In this document: piece by piece, positions 1-9,538 of the stretch
How the letters are laid out: every line of letters starts with the position of its first letter
Position numbering within the stretch: position 1 is the stretch's first letter
Assembly: GCA_014860725.1 (NCBI GenBank)
Contig: JACZJD010000598.1
Coordinates: 1-9,799 of the forward strand
Direction: 5' to 3'
DNA from: Aquamicrobium sp.
Lineage (GTDB): Bacteria > Pseudomonadota > Alphaproteobacteria > Rhizobiales > Rhizobiaceae
Length of the DNA: 9,799 nucleotides
The notes under the pieces: generated by a model
Database searches by the model: none
Told to the model about the DNA's origin: nothing
What the model saw: only the letters and a program-made list of their open reading frames with translations
Program-made: the position numbers and the translations under genes

Positions 1-732
1 ACCGCCGACTACACCTGGGGCTGGACGCAGGAAGAATCGATCAAGGCCGCGACCGAGGAACTCGGCTGGGAGACCGTCGCCACCGTCCGCACGCCGCTCG
101 GCGCCGGCGACTACTCGCAGTTCCTCACGCCCGTCCTGAATTCCGGCGCCGATGTGCTGATCCTCAACCACTACGGCAACGACATGGTCAACTCGCTGAC
201 CCAGGCCGTGCAGTTCGGCATGCGCGACCGCCAGGCCAACGGCAAGCAGTTCGAGATCGTCGTGCCGCTGTTCTCCGAGCTGATGGCCAAGGGCGCGGGC
301 GAGAACATCAAGGGCATCTTCGGCACCTCGAACTGGCACTGGAACCTGCAGGACGAGGGCTCGCAGGCCTTCACCAAGTCGTTCGGCGCCGCCTACGGCT
401 CGCCGCCCTCGCAGGCCGCGCACACGGCCTATGTCCAGGCGCTGCTCTATGCCGACGCGGTCGAGCGGGCCGGCACCTTCTATCCGCCGGAAGTCATCAA
501 GGCGCTGGAGGGCTTCGAGTTCGACGGCATGGGCAACGGTGCCACGCTCTACCGCGCCGAGGACCACCAGTGCATGAAGTCAGTGCTGGTGGTGCGCGGC
601 AACGAGAACCCGACCAGCCAGTTCGACGTGCTCGACGTCGTCCAGGAGGTCTCGCGCGAGGTCACGACCTACGATCCGTCCATCTTCGGCGGCGAGCTCG
701 GCCCGGCAGAGCCGGTCCCGCAGTGCAACTGA
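1..732 (+). CDS. ABC transporter substrate-binding protein, HAAT/Leu-Ile-Val-binding type (C-terminal part, 5' end outside window)
   Basis: Periplasmic receptor that captures the ligand and hands it to the LivHMGF complex encoded just downstream. The frame is open from base 1, so the start and signal peptide are missing; 243 residues to the TGA at 730-732 are visible, against roughly 400 for a whole protein. The sequence alternates Rossmann-like strands and helices as in type I periplasmic binding proteins (Peripla_BP_6 style), for example visible residues 49-55 (GADVLIL) and 87-92 (EIVVPL). Two cysteines are visible, residue 191 (in EDHQC) and residue 242 (in PQCN at the very end); in the oxidising periplasm they could form a disulfide that pins the C-terminus, which is inference. 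First gene of the transporter cluster by position. The ligand cannot be read from sequence: branched-chain amino acids, other amino acids, amides or urea-like compounds are all known for this family. Confidence 0.9.
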   Translation, partial: TADYTWGWTQEESIKAATEELGWETVATVRTPLGAGDYSQFLTPVLNSGADVLILNHYGNDMVNSLTQAVQFGMRDRQANGKQFEIVVPLFSELMAKGAGENIKGIFGTSNWHWNLQDEGSQAFTKSFGAAYGSPPSQAAHTAYVQALLYADAVERAGTFYPPEVIKALEGFEFDGMGNGATLYRAEDHQCMKSVLVVRGNENPTSQFDVLDVVQEVSREVTTYDPSIFGGELGPAEPVPQCN

Positions 733-751
733 GGCTGTCCTGACGAAACGT

Positions 752-779
752 CCGCCCTGCCGCCCGCGCGGCGGGGCGG
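752..779 (+). other. GC-rich intercistronic RNA hairpin between the binding-protein gene and livH
   Basis: A 12-bp stem (arms 752-763 and 768-779, one T·G wobble) closed by the tetraloop CCGC. It is followed by GCTTCG rather than a T run, so it is not a full intrinsic terminator. Position 20 bases after the binding-protein stop suggests a 3' stabiliser or partial attenuator, the usual explanation for more binding protein than permease in such operons. The structure is seen; the role is inference. Confidence 0.6.
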
Positions 780-819
780 GCTTCGCTCAACATGCTGAAG
801 ACGGTCCGGGAGGCCGGCC

Positions 820-1851
820 ATGTTTGAAGTCATTTTCCTGCAATTCCTGAACGGTCTCGACAAGGGCAGCGCCTACGCGCTGATCGCGCTCGGACTGACC
901 ATCGTTTTCGGCACGCTCGGCGTCGTCAACTTCGCCCACGGCGCCCTGTTCATGCTGGGCGCTTTCTGCGCCGTGGCTTTCCGGCAGCTTCTGACGCTGC
1001 AGACGGTCACCATCGATCCGGAAAAGCTGTCGCCGTGGGGGCAGCCGCTCGAAATCCGCGAGCCGCTGGTGCAGGCCTGGTTCGGCGATTTCGGCGCGGT
1101 CCTCGTCAACTATTCGGTGCCGCTGTCGCTGCTGCTCGCCGTGCCGGTCATGCTGCTCGTCGGCGTGGCCATGGAGCGCGGGCTCATCAAGTTCTTCTAC
1201 AAGCGGCCGCATGCGGAGCAGATCCTCGTCACCTTCGGCCTCGCCATCGTGATCGGCGAGCTCGTCAAGGCGACCTTCGGCCCCAATCCGCATCCCCAGC
1301 CGATGCCGACCGACCTGCGCGGCGCCGCCGACATCGGCGCCTGGCTCGGCATGCAGGCCGGCGTCATCACCTATCCGCTGTGGCGCCTGATCTACTTCCT
1401 GTTCTCGGTCGCCATCATCGGGGCGGTGTTCGCCTTCCTGCAGTTCACCACCTTCGGCATGGTGGTCCGCGCCGGCATGGCCGACCGCGAGACCGTGGGC
1501 CTGCTCGGCATCAACATCGACCGCCGCTTCACCGTCATGTTCGGCATCGCCGCCATCGTCGCCGGCATGGCCGGCGTGATGTACACGCCGCTCCTGCCGC
1601 CGAACTACACGCTCGGCATGGAGTTCCTCGTCATATCCTTCGTCGTGGTCGTGGTGGGCGGCATGGGCTCGCTGCCCGGCGCCGTCGCCGCCGGCTTCCT
1701 GCTGGGCATCCTGCAGTCCTTCGCCTCGATGACCCAGGTGAAGGCGATCTTCCCCGGCATCGACCAGATCATCATCTACCTCGTCGCCGTCGTCATCCTG
1801 CTCGTGCGTCCTCGTGGACTGATGGGCCGGCGCGGCGTGATGGAGGCCTAA
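820..1851 (+). CDS. livH: Branched-chain amino acid-type ABC transporter permease LivH
   Basis: Inner-membrane permease that pairs with LivM to form the channel. 343 residues, somewhat longer than the ~308 of E. coli LivH. Most of the excess appears to be a polar, proline-containing segment at about residues 60-95, probably an extracytoplasmic loop. About eight hydrophobic stretches are visible. The LivH hallmark (GLTIVFGTLGVVNFAHG, 25-41) is at the N-terminus, and a coupling-helix region that meets the ATPase lies near 217-233 (RAGMADRETVGLLGINI). A glycine-rich VVVVVGGMGSLPGAV segment (275-289) and the terminal PRGLMGRRG are also typical. The ATG at 820 is preceded by a GGGAGG-like ribosome site (808-813). 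The stop is directly followed by the livM ATG, so the two are probably translationally coupled. Family is certain; substrate is not. Confidence 0.95.
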   Translation: MFEVIFLQFLNGLDKGSAYALIALGLTIVFGTLGVVNFAHGALFMLGAFCAVAFRQLLTLQTVTIDPEKLSPWGQPLEIREPLVQAWFGDFGAVLVNYSVPLSLLLAVPVMLLVGVAMERGLIKFFYKRPHAEQILVTFGLAIVIGELVKATFGPNPHPQPMPTDLRGAADIGAWLGMQAGVITYPLWRLIYFLFSVAIIGAVFAFLQFTTFGMVVRAGMADRETVGLLGINIDRRFTVMFGIAAIVAGMAGVMYTPLLPPNYTLGMEFLVISFVVVVVGGMGSLPGAVAAGFLLGILQSFASMTQVKAIFPGIDQIIIYLVAVVILLVRPRGLMGRRGVMEA

Positions 1852-2997
1852 ATGACCAGCTTCATGTCGCGCAACGACCTCATCCTCTTCGCCGGCTTCT
1901 CGGCGGTGGTGCTGCTGCTGCCGATCCTGGCCACCCCGTTCGGGGCGGCCTATCCGGACCTTCTGCAGCGTTTCATGATCTTCGGCATCTTCGCCATCGG
2001 CTTCAACATCCTGTTCGGCCTCACCGGCTACCTGTCGTTCGGCCACGCCGCCTTCTTCGGCGTCGGCTCCTATGCCGCGATGTGGTCGTTCAAGCTGCTC
2101 AGCCTCAACGCGGTCCCGGCGCTCCTTTTCGCGCTCGTCGTCTCGGGCGTGTTCGCGCTCGCCATCGGCTACGTCTCGCTGCGGCGTTCGGGCATCTACT
2201 TCTCGATCCTGACGCTCGCCTTCGCGCAGATGTGCTACAACCTCGCCTATTCGGTGCTCACCCCGATCACCAACGGCGAGACCGGCCTGCGCATGGCCAT
2301 CGCCGACCCGCGCTATCTCGACCGCCTGTTCTTCGACCCGGCGCCGGGAATGCCGGTGCCGAGCCTGTTCGGCATGTCGCTCGGAGGGTGGAACGGCTTC
2401 TACTTCTCGGCCTTCTTCCTGCTCGCCACCTTCCTGCTGGCGATGCGGATCACCAATTCGCCGTTCGGCCTGATGCTCAAGGGCATCAAGTCGAACCAGA
2501 ACCGCATGAACTACACCGGCTTCAACACGCGGCCCTACACGCTCAGCGCCTTCGTCATCTCCGGCATGCTCGCCGGTCTCGCCGGTGCGCTGCTCGTGGT
2601 CACCGACCCGCTGGCCGGCGCGGAGCGCATGCGCTGGACCGCCTCGGGCGAGGTGGTGCTGATGACCATCCTCGGCGGCGTCGGCACGCTGGTCGGGCCG
2701 GTGCTCGGCGCCTGGATCATCAAGTACTTCGAGAACATCTTCTCGTCGTTCAACGCCAACGTCCTCAACAGCTTCTACAGCTTCCTGCCCGACGGGGTCC
2801 GGGAGGTCGCGGTCACCATCAGCTCGAAATTCGTCGGCGAGGGCTGGCACCTGTCGCTCGGCCTCGTCTTCGTGCTGATCGTCGTGTTCCTGCCCGGCGG
2901 CCTCATGGAAGGCGCACGCCGCGTCGCGGCCTGGATCGGCCGGATGGGGAACGGCTCGAAGCGCGCCCGCCAGGTCGGCGCCCAGGCGGCGGAATAG
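1852..2997 (+). CDS. livM: Branched-chain amino acid-type ABC transporter permease LivM
   Basis: Second inner-membrane permease of the transporter. 381 residues. The family hallmark [18 protein letters not shown] is at 55-72, with hydrophobic segments before and after it. The coupling region that contacts the ATPases is near 206-225 (the conserved [10 protein letters not shown] lies there). It is followed by [13 protein letters not shown] (237-249) and [22 protein letters not shown] (266-287). The last ~25 residues are basic and cytoplasmic. The ATG directly abuts the livH stop, and its ribosome site TGGAGG (1841-1846) lies inside the end of livH, which fixes this start. LivG follows after 11 bases. 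Residues 140-185 form a longer polar loop between membrane segments, common in this family. Confidence 0.95.
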   Translation: MTSFMSRNDLILFAGFSAVVLLLPILATPFGAAYPDLLQRFMIFGIFAIGFNILFGLTGYLSFGHAAFFGVGSYAAMWSFKLLSLNAVPALLFALVVSGVFALAIGYVSLRRSGIYFSILTLAFAQMCYNLAYSVLTPITNGETGLRMAIADPRYLDRLFFDPAPGMPVPSLFGMSLGGWNGFYFSAFFLLATFLLAMRITNSPFGLMLKGIKSNQNRMNYTGFNTRPYTLSAFVISGMLAGLAGALLVVTDPLAGAERMRWTASGEVVLMTILGGVGTLVGPVLGAWIIKYFENIFSSFNANVLNSFYSFLPDGVREVAVTISSKFVGEGWHLSLGLVFVLIVVFLPGGLMEGARRVAAWIGRMGNGSKRARQVGAQAAE

Positions 2998-3008
2998 GAG
3001 AACGCATC

Positions 3009-4537
<1,529 letters not shown>

Positions 4538-4577
4538 CCGCGCGTGCCTGCGGGGGGGCGCCGCGAAGGAGGAAGTA

Positions 4578-6533
<1,956 letters not shown>

Positions 6534-6572
6534 GACAAGAGCCTTCCTGCGGAACTGGCCAACGGGGAGGCC

Positions 6573-6610
6573 GCGGCCGCTGTCTGGGAGGGCAGCGGCC
6601 GCTTTCTTTT
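6573..6610 (+). terminator. Intrinsic terminator after acs
   Basis: A perfect 10-bp stem (6573-6582 with 6593-6602), extendable by one T·G and one C-G pair to leave a six-base loop TGGGAG, is followed by TTTCTTTT (6603-6610). It lies 40 bases after the acs stop and ends the liv-acs transcript. There is no A-tract on the left side, so it acts for the + strand and not for ocd. The remaining bases up to 6663 hold no gene. Confidence 0.88.
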
Positions 6611-6663
6611 CGGCCCGAAGGCATGGGCGCGGTCCGGATAAACGGAGCCCGGATCGTCCGCCG

Positions 6664-7713
6664 TCAGTCCCGGGCGCGCTGGAGCATGCCGAAGAGGTCG
6701 CGCGGGTCGTCGGGATCGGCGATGATGTCGATCTCCTGGCAGAAACCGGTGCCCTTCAGCCGCTCACGCACATAGCGCAGCGCGGAAAAATCCTCGATGG
6801 CGAAGCCGACGCTGTCGAAGAGGGTGATCTGGCCGTCGCTGCGCCGGCCCTGGGTCGCGCCGGTCACCACCCGCCACAGCTCCGTCACCGGATAGCCGGG
6901 GTCCATCTGCTGGATTTCGCCCTCGATGCGCGTCTGCGGCGGGTATTCGACGAAGGTGTCGGCGCGCAGCAGGATGTCGCGGTGAAGCTCGGTCTTGCCG
7001 GGGCAGTCGCCGCCGATGGCGTTGAGATGGACGCCGGCGCCGACCATGTTGTCGCTGAGGATGGTGGCGAACTGCTTGTCGGCCGTGCAGGTGGTGATGA
7101 TGCCGGCGCCCTCGACGGCGGCCTGCGCCGAGGAGCAGGCGACGACGCCGAGGCCGCAGCCGGCGAGGTTGCGCACGGTCTTCTGCGTCGCGCGCGGGTC
7201 GATGTCGTAGAGGCGCACCGCCTCGATGCCGACGACCGCCTTCATCGCCAGCGCCTGGAACTCGGCCTGCGCGCCGTTGCCGATGATCGCCATCGTCTTC
7301 GCCCCCTTGGGGGCGAGATGGCGGGCGGCCATGGCCGAGGTGGCGGCGGTGCGCAGCGCCGTCAGCAGCGTCATCTCCGCGAGCAGCACCGGATAGCCGG
7401 TCGACACCTCGGCCAGCAGGCCGAAGGCGGTCACGGTCTGCAGGCCCTCGGCCATGTTCTTCGGGTGGCCGTTGACATATTTGAAGGCGTAGATGTCGCC
7501 GTCCGAGGTCGGCATCAGCTCGATCACGCCCTCGCGCGAATGCGAGGCGATGCGCGGCGTCTTGTCGAAGGCCTCCCAGCGGCGGAAATCCTCCTCGATC
7601 ACGTCGGCGAGCTCCGCCAGCATCGTCTCGATGCCGACATGGTGGACGAGCTGCATCATGTTCTCGACGCTGACGAAGGGAATGAGGGCCTTGTCGGACG
7701 GCGTCTGCGGCAT
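6664..7713 (-). CDS. ocd: Ornithine cyclodeaminase
   Basis: Converts L-ornithine to L-proline and ammonia with bound NAD+, giving a route from arginine/ornithine to proline and glutamate. 349 residues, like the ~350 of the Pseudomonas putida enzyme. The substrate-pocket lysine is K78 (in YAFKYVNGHPKN) and an arginine is at R121 (in LTALRTAATSA). The Rossmann NAD motif is IIGNGAQ (143-149). The diagnostic AIGGDCPGKTEL (232-243) holds the catalytic aspartate D236. RIEGEIQQM (262-270) and FDSVGFAIEDFSALRY (299-314) are also present. This set separates it from alanine dehydrogenase/mu-crystallin relatives. The start at 7713 was chosen over the upstream in-frame ATG at 7740 because AAAGGAG (7720-7726) lies between the two, six bases before 7713. 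It is transcribed divergently from the Lrp-type regulator, its probable controller. Confidence 0.95.
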   Translation of the reverse strand: MPQTPSDKALIPFVSVENMMQLVHHVGIETMLAELADVIEEDFRRWEAFDKTPRIASHSREGVIELMPTSDGDIYAFKYVNGHPKNMAEGLQTVTAFGLLAEVSTGYPVLLAEMTLLTALRTAATSAMAARHLAPKGAKTMAIIGNGAQAEFQALAMKAVVGIEAVRLYDIDPRATQKTVRNLAGCGLGVVACSSAQAAVEGAGIITTCTADKQFATILSDNMVGAGVHLNAIGGDCPGKTELHRDILLRADTFVEYPPQTRIEGEIQQMDPGYPVTELWRVVTGATQGRRSDGQITLFDSVGFAIEDFSALRYVRERLKGTGFCQEIDIIADPDDPRDLFGMLQRARD

Positions 7714-7719
7714 CGGAAG

Positions 7720-7726
7720 CTCCTTT
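7720..7726 (-). promoter_or_regulatory. Ribosome binding site that fixes the ocd start
   Basis: Read on the - strand this is AAAGGAG, six bases before the ATG at 7713. It would lie inside the coding region if the gene began at 7740, so the shorter start is preferred. Confidence 0.8.
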
Positions 7727-7771
7727 CGCTGCCGCCTCATCGTAGCCCTGCCGTCCCGGCCGCCGAAATCA

Positions 7772-7784
7772 CAACATTATGTTG
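7772..7784. promoter_or_regulatory. Candidate operator in the ocd/Lrp divergent region
   Basis: Perfect inverted repeat CAACAT-T-ATGTTG in the AT-richest part of the 143-bp gap between ocd and the Lrp-type gene. On the - strand it contains CATAAT (7782-7777), a -10-like hexamer with no convincing -35. A second inverted repeat, AATCG-5 bases-CGATT, is at 7814-7828. Their centres are 43 bp apart, close to four helical turns, as expected for an Lrp-type octamer binding several sites on one DNA face. The repeats are seen; the regulator assignment is inference from the divergent layout. Confidence 0.4.
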
Positions 7785-7856
7785 ATCTCGGCATCGAACT
7801 GCGCAGAATGCCCAATCGAAATGCGATTTCCGCCAATACCGATGAACACCGGGCCG

Positions 7857-8294
7857 ATGGACACCGCCAAATACATTCCCGACGCGCTCGACCGCCGCAT
7901 CATCGCGCATCTGCGCGTCGACGGCCGCGCCTCGCTGTCCAAGCTCGCTGCCGCGCTCGGCGTCGCGCGCGGCACGGTCAACAACCGCCTCGAGCGGCTG
8001 GTCGAGACCGGCACGCTGCTCGGCTTCACCGCGCGGGTGCGCGACGACTACGACGAGCGCACCGTGCGCGCGGTGATGATGATCGAGGTGGTCGGCCGCT
8101 CGACGACGCAGGTGATCCGCAAGCTGCGCGGCATCCCCGAAATCTCGTCGCTGCACACCACAAACGGCAACTGGGATCTGGTCGCCGACATCCGCGCGGC
8201 AAGCCTGTCGGATTTCGACCGCGTGCTGCGCGAGGTGCGGATGATCGACGGCGTCTCCAACAGCGAGACGAGCCTGCTGCTGAGCAGCGTGTAA
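7857..8294 (+). CDS. Lrp/AsnC-family transcriptional regulator
   Basis: DNA-binding protein that responds to an amino acid, probably ornithine, arginine or proline given its neighbour. 145 residues from the chosen start. The N-terminal winged helix-turn-helix lies at about 10-60: LDRRIIAHLRVDGRASLSKLA, with the recognition region LGVARGTVNNRLERL at 34-48. The C-terminal RAM ligand/oligomerisation domain is about 68-142, with the family pattern GNWDLVADIRA (104-114) and IDGVSNSETSLLL (130-142). Other in-frame ATGs are at 7842, 7821 and 7779. The one at 7779 lies inside the palindrome and gives an unlikely leader; 7857 fits the family start (MDxxxxxLDxxI) best. No clear Shine-Dalgarno precedes 7857 or 7842, so the start is uncertain by a few codons or the mRNA is leaderless. 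Divergent from ocd, which it probably controls along with itself. Confidence 0.9.
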   Translation: MDTAKYIPDALDRRIIAHLRVDGRASLSKLAAALGVARGTVNNRLERLVETGTLLGFTARVRDDYDERTVRAVMMIEVVGRSTTQVIRKLRGIPEISSLHTTNGNWDLVADIRAASLSDFDRVLREVRMIDGVSNSETSLLLSSV

Positions 8295-8341
8295 GCAGCG
8301 ACTTACGCGCCTAGGCGGGCCGAAGCCGGCCAGCTCAAGGA

Positions 8342-8375
8342 AAAGGCCCGCCGCTTCGCAAGCCGCAGGCCCTTT
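8342..8375. terminator. Bidirectional terminator between the convergent Lrp-type and nitronate monooxygenase genes
   Basis: An imperfect hairpin. AAAGGCC (8342-8348) pairs with GGCC plus TTT across one bulged C, then CG/CG pairs broken by mismatches lead to GCTT (8353-8356) against AAGC (8360-8363) around the loop CGC. On the - strand the stem is followed by TTTTCC, giving a reasonable exit for the monooxygenase transcript; on the + strand only TTT follows. The placement, 47 bases after one stop and 24 bases after the other, supports a shared terminator. Confidence 0.55.
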
Positions 8376-8399
8376 GGATTGAGGCGAGAGTTGCCGGCC

Positions 8400-9353
8400 C
8401 TAGAGAGCCAGACGCCGCCGCGCCGCCTCGTATTCGGTGGCAAGGCGCTCGACCAGCTCGGCCGCGCCGGTCACGGCGTCGACCGCGCCGATGCCCTGGC
8501 CGCAGCCCCAGATGTCCTTCCACGCCTTGGTCTTGTCGCCGCCGAAATCCATCTTGGAAGGGTCGGATTCCGGCAGGTTGTCGGGGTCCATGCCGGCGGC
8601 GGCGATGGAGCCCTTGAGATAGTTGCCGTGAACGCCGGTGAAAAGGTTGGAGTAGACGATGTCGGCGGCCTTCGAGTCGACGATCATCTGCTTGTAGGCA
8701 TCGACGGCGCGCGCCTCGTGCGTGGCGATGAAGGGCGAGCCAATATAGGCGAGGTCCGCGCCCATCGCCTGCGCGGCGAGGATGGCGCCGCCATTGGCGA
8801 TGGCGCCCGACAGCAGCAGCGGCCCGTCGAACCAGCGGCGGATTTCCTGCACCAGCGCGAAGGGGGAAAGCGTGCCGGCATGGCCGCCGGCGCCGACGGC
8901 CACCGCGATCAGCCCGTCCGCGCCCTTCTCGATCGCCTTGCGGGCGTGGCGGTCGTGGATGATGTCGTGCAGCGCGATGCCGCCGTAGGAGTGGACGGCC
9001 GCGTTGACCTCGGGCACCGCGCCGAGCGAGGTGATGACGATCGGCACCTTGTATTTGACGCACAGCGCCAGGTCCTGCTCCAGCCGGTCGTTGGACTTGT
9101 GCACGATCTGGTTGACGGCGAAGGGCGCGGCCTTCGCGTCCGGGTTCTTCGCGTCGTGGTCGGCGAGCGTCTCGGTGATCTCCGCCAGCCACTCGTCGAG
9201 CTGCGAATGCGGCCGCGCGTTCAGCGCCGGGAAGGAGCCGACGATGCCGGCCTTGCACTGGGCCAGAACCAGCGGCGGGTGCGAGATGATGAACAGCGGC
9301 GATCCCACCACCGGAATGCGAAGGTTCTGCTTCAGGATGTCCGGCAGTGCCAT
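8400..9353 (-). CDS. Nitronate monooxygenase-family FMN protein (2-nitropropane dioxygenase type)
   Basis: Predicted TIM-barrel flavoprotein of the NMO family (PF03060 type), cytoplasmic. Members oxidise nitronates such as propionate-3-nitronate, but close relatives have turned out to be NAD(P)H:quinone reductases, and FabK-type enoyl reductases share the fold, so the reaction is not settled. 317 residues. Seen: the N-terminal strand IPVVGSPLFIISHP (13-26), ITSLGAVPEV (107-116), AVGAGGHAG (152-160) with the conserved His158 that serves as catalytic base in true NMOs, and the FMN-phosphate region LSGAIANGG (181-189) and GADLAYIGSPF (198-208). The C-terminal half has the helical lid usual for the class. 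The start at 9353 follows GGGGAG with five bases between. The frame stays open further upstream to 9449, but that stretch is the repeat array and operator. A single gene, convergent with the Lrp-type regulator. Confidence 0.88.
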   Translation of the reverse strand: MALPDILKQNLRIPVVGSPLFIISHPPLVLAQCKAGIVGSFPALNARPHSQLDEWLAEITETLADHDAKNPDAKAAPFAVNQIVHKSNDRLEQDLALCVKYKVPIVITSLGAVPEVNAAVHSYGGIALHDIIHDRHARKAIEKGADGLIAVAVGAGGHAGTLSPFALVQEIRRWFDGPLLLSGAIANGGAILAAQAMGADLAYIGSPFIATHEARAVDAYKQMIVDSKAADIVYSNLFTGVHGNYLKGSIAAAGMDPDNLPESDPSKMDFGGDKTKAWKDIWGCGQGIGAVDAVTGAAELVERLATEYEAARRRLAL

Positions 9354-9358
9354 CTCGT

Positions 9359-9364
9359 CTCCCC
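9359..9364 (-). promoter_or_regulatory. Ribosome binding site that fixes the monooxygenase start
   Basis: Read on the - strand this is GGGGAG, five bases before the ATG at 9353. It makes the protein begin MALPDILKQN, which matches the family's N-terminal strand. Earlier in-frame ATGs would place an array of repeats in the coding sequence. Confidence 0.8.
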
Positions 9365-9371
9365 TCACGAT

Positions 9372-9391
9372 TGACGTTTTCGTAAACGTCA
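9372..9391. promoter_or_regulatory. Candidate operator of the monooxygenase gene
   Basis: A perfect 8+8 inverted repeat, TGACGTTT and AAACGTCA around TCGT. It lies 19-38 bases upstream of the ATG, between the probable promoter and the ribosome site. Length, symmetry and position fit a dimeric repressor such as a TetR-type protein; ACGT-cored palindromes are also predicted for MerR-type catabolic regulators (recalled, not checked). No matching regulator gene is visible in the window. Confidence 0.6.
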
Positions 9392-9419
9392 CCTTTAGCA
9401 GATCGCATTGCCGAGGCAA
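9392..9419 (-). promoter_or_regulatory. Possible promoter of the monooxygenase gene
   Basis: On the - strand: TTGCCT (9419-9414), a 16-base spacer and TAAAGG (9397-9392), with TGC just before it (9400-9398) as in an extended -10. Transcription would start within the 9372-9391 palindrome, which fits repression by occlusion. The -10 match is weak, so this is tentative. The -35 overlaps a TTGCC-GA-GGCAA inverted repeat (9408-9419). Confidence 0.3.
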
Positions 9420-9488
9420 CCGCGATTGCCAACCCGCGATTGCCGACACTCGATTGCCGAGCGTGATTGCCGAGCGCGATTGATTGAA
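9404..9488. repeat. Degenerate tandem array of (C)GATTGCCGA-like units
   Basis: ATTGCC occurs at 9407, 9425, 9439, 9453 and 9466, with a decayed sixth unit (ATTGAT) at 9479. The spacing is 18, 14, 14, 13 and 13 bases. The fuller unit CGATTGCCGA is present or nearly so in most copies. The units lie upstream of the monooxygenase promoter and upstream of the gene starting at 9539. They may be repeated binding sites or a tandem duplication; unit length and spacing do not fit CRISPR. Confidence 0.7.
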
Positions 9489-9538
9489 CGGCCCGCTGCG
9501 GCTAACGATGCAAATCCGACACGCAAGCGTCAGAGCCG

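Noticed and set aside
787..2850. Long open frame on the - strand opposite livH and livM (687 residues)
   Set aside because: Its translation is packed with Asp, Glu, His, Arg and Gln with no domain pattern, the usual mirror of high-GC coding DNA; the + strand encodes clear LivH and LivM.
1035..3008. Upstream extension of the livG frame across livH and livM
   Set aside because: The reading is Arg/His/Pro/Ala-rich nonsense relative to known proteins; LivG proper begins at 3009 with its own ribosome site.
6633..6653. TCCGG/CCGGA inverted repeat as an ocd terminator
   Set aside because: Only five pairs with an 11-base loop and no T run on the - strand; no convincing ocd terminator is seen in 6611-6663.
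6982..7785. 267-residue + strand frame opposite ocd
   Set aside because: Composition is typical of an antisense shadow, and ocd on the - strand is unambiguous.
8379..9374. 331-residue + strand frame opposite the monooxygenase gene
   Set aside because: Repetitive Gly/Arg/Val/Asp shadow without motifs; the - strand encodes a complete flavoprotein.
9354..9449. N-terminal extension of the monooxygenase (start at 9449)
   Set aside because: It would translate the repeat array and operator and lacks a family match; the start at 9353 has a ribosome site and a family-typical N-terminus.
9404..9488. CRISPR array
   Set aside because: Units are only ~6-10 bp, spacers 3-12 bp, and units are not identical; no cas genes nearby.
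9480..9508. Promoter for the gene at 9539 (TTGATT, 17 bases, TAACGA)
   Set aside because: The -10 match is too poor to support; reported nowhere as a feature.
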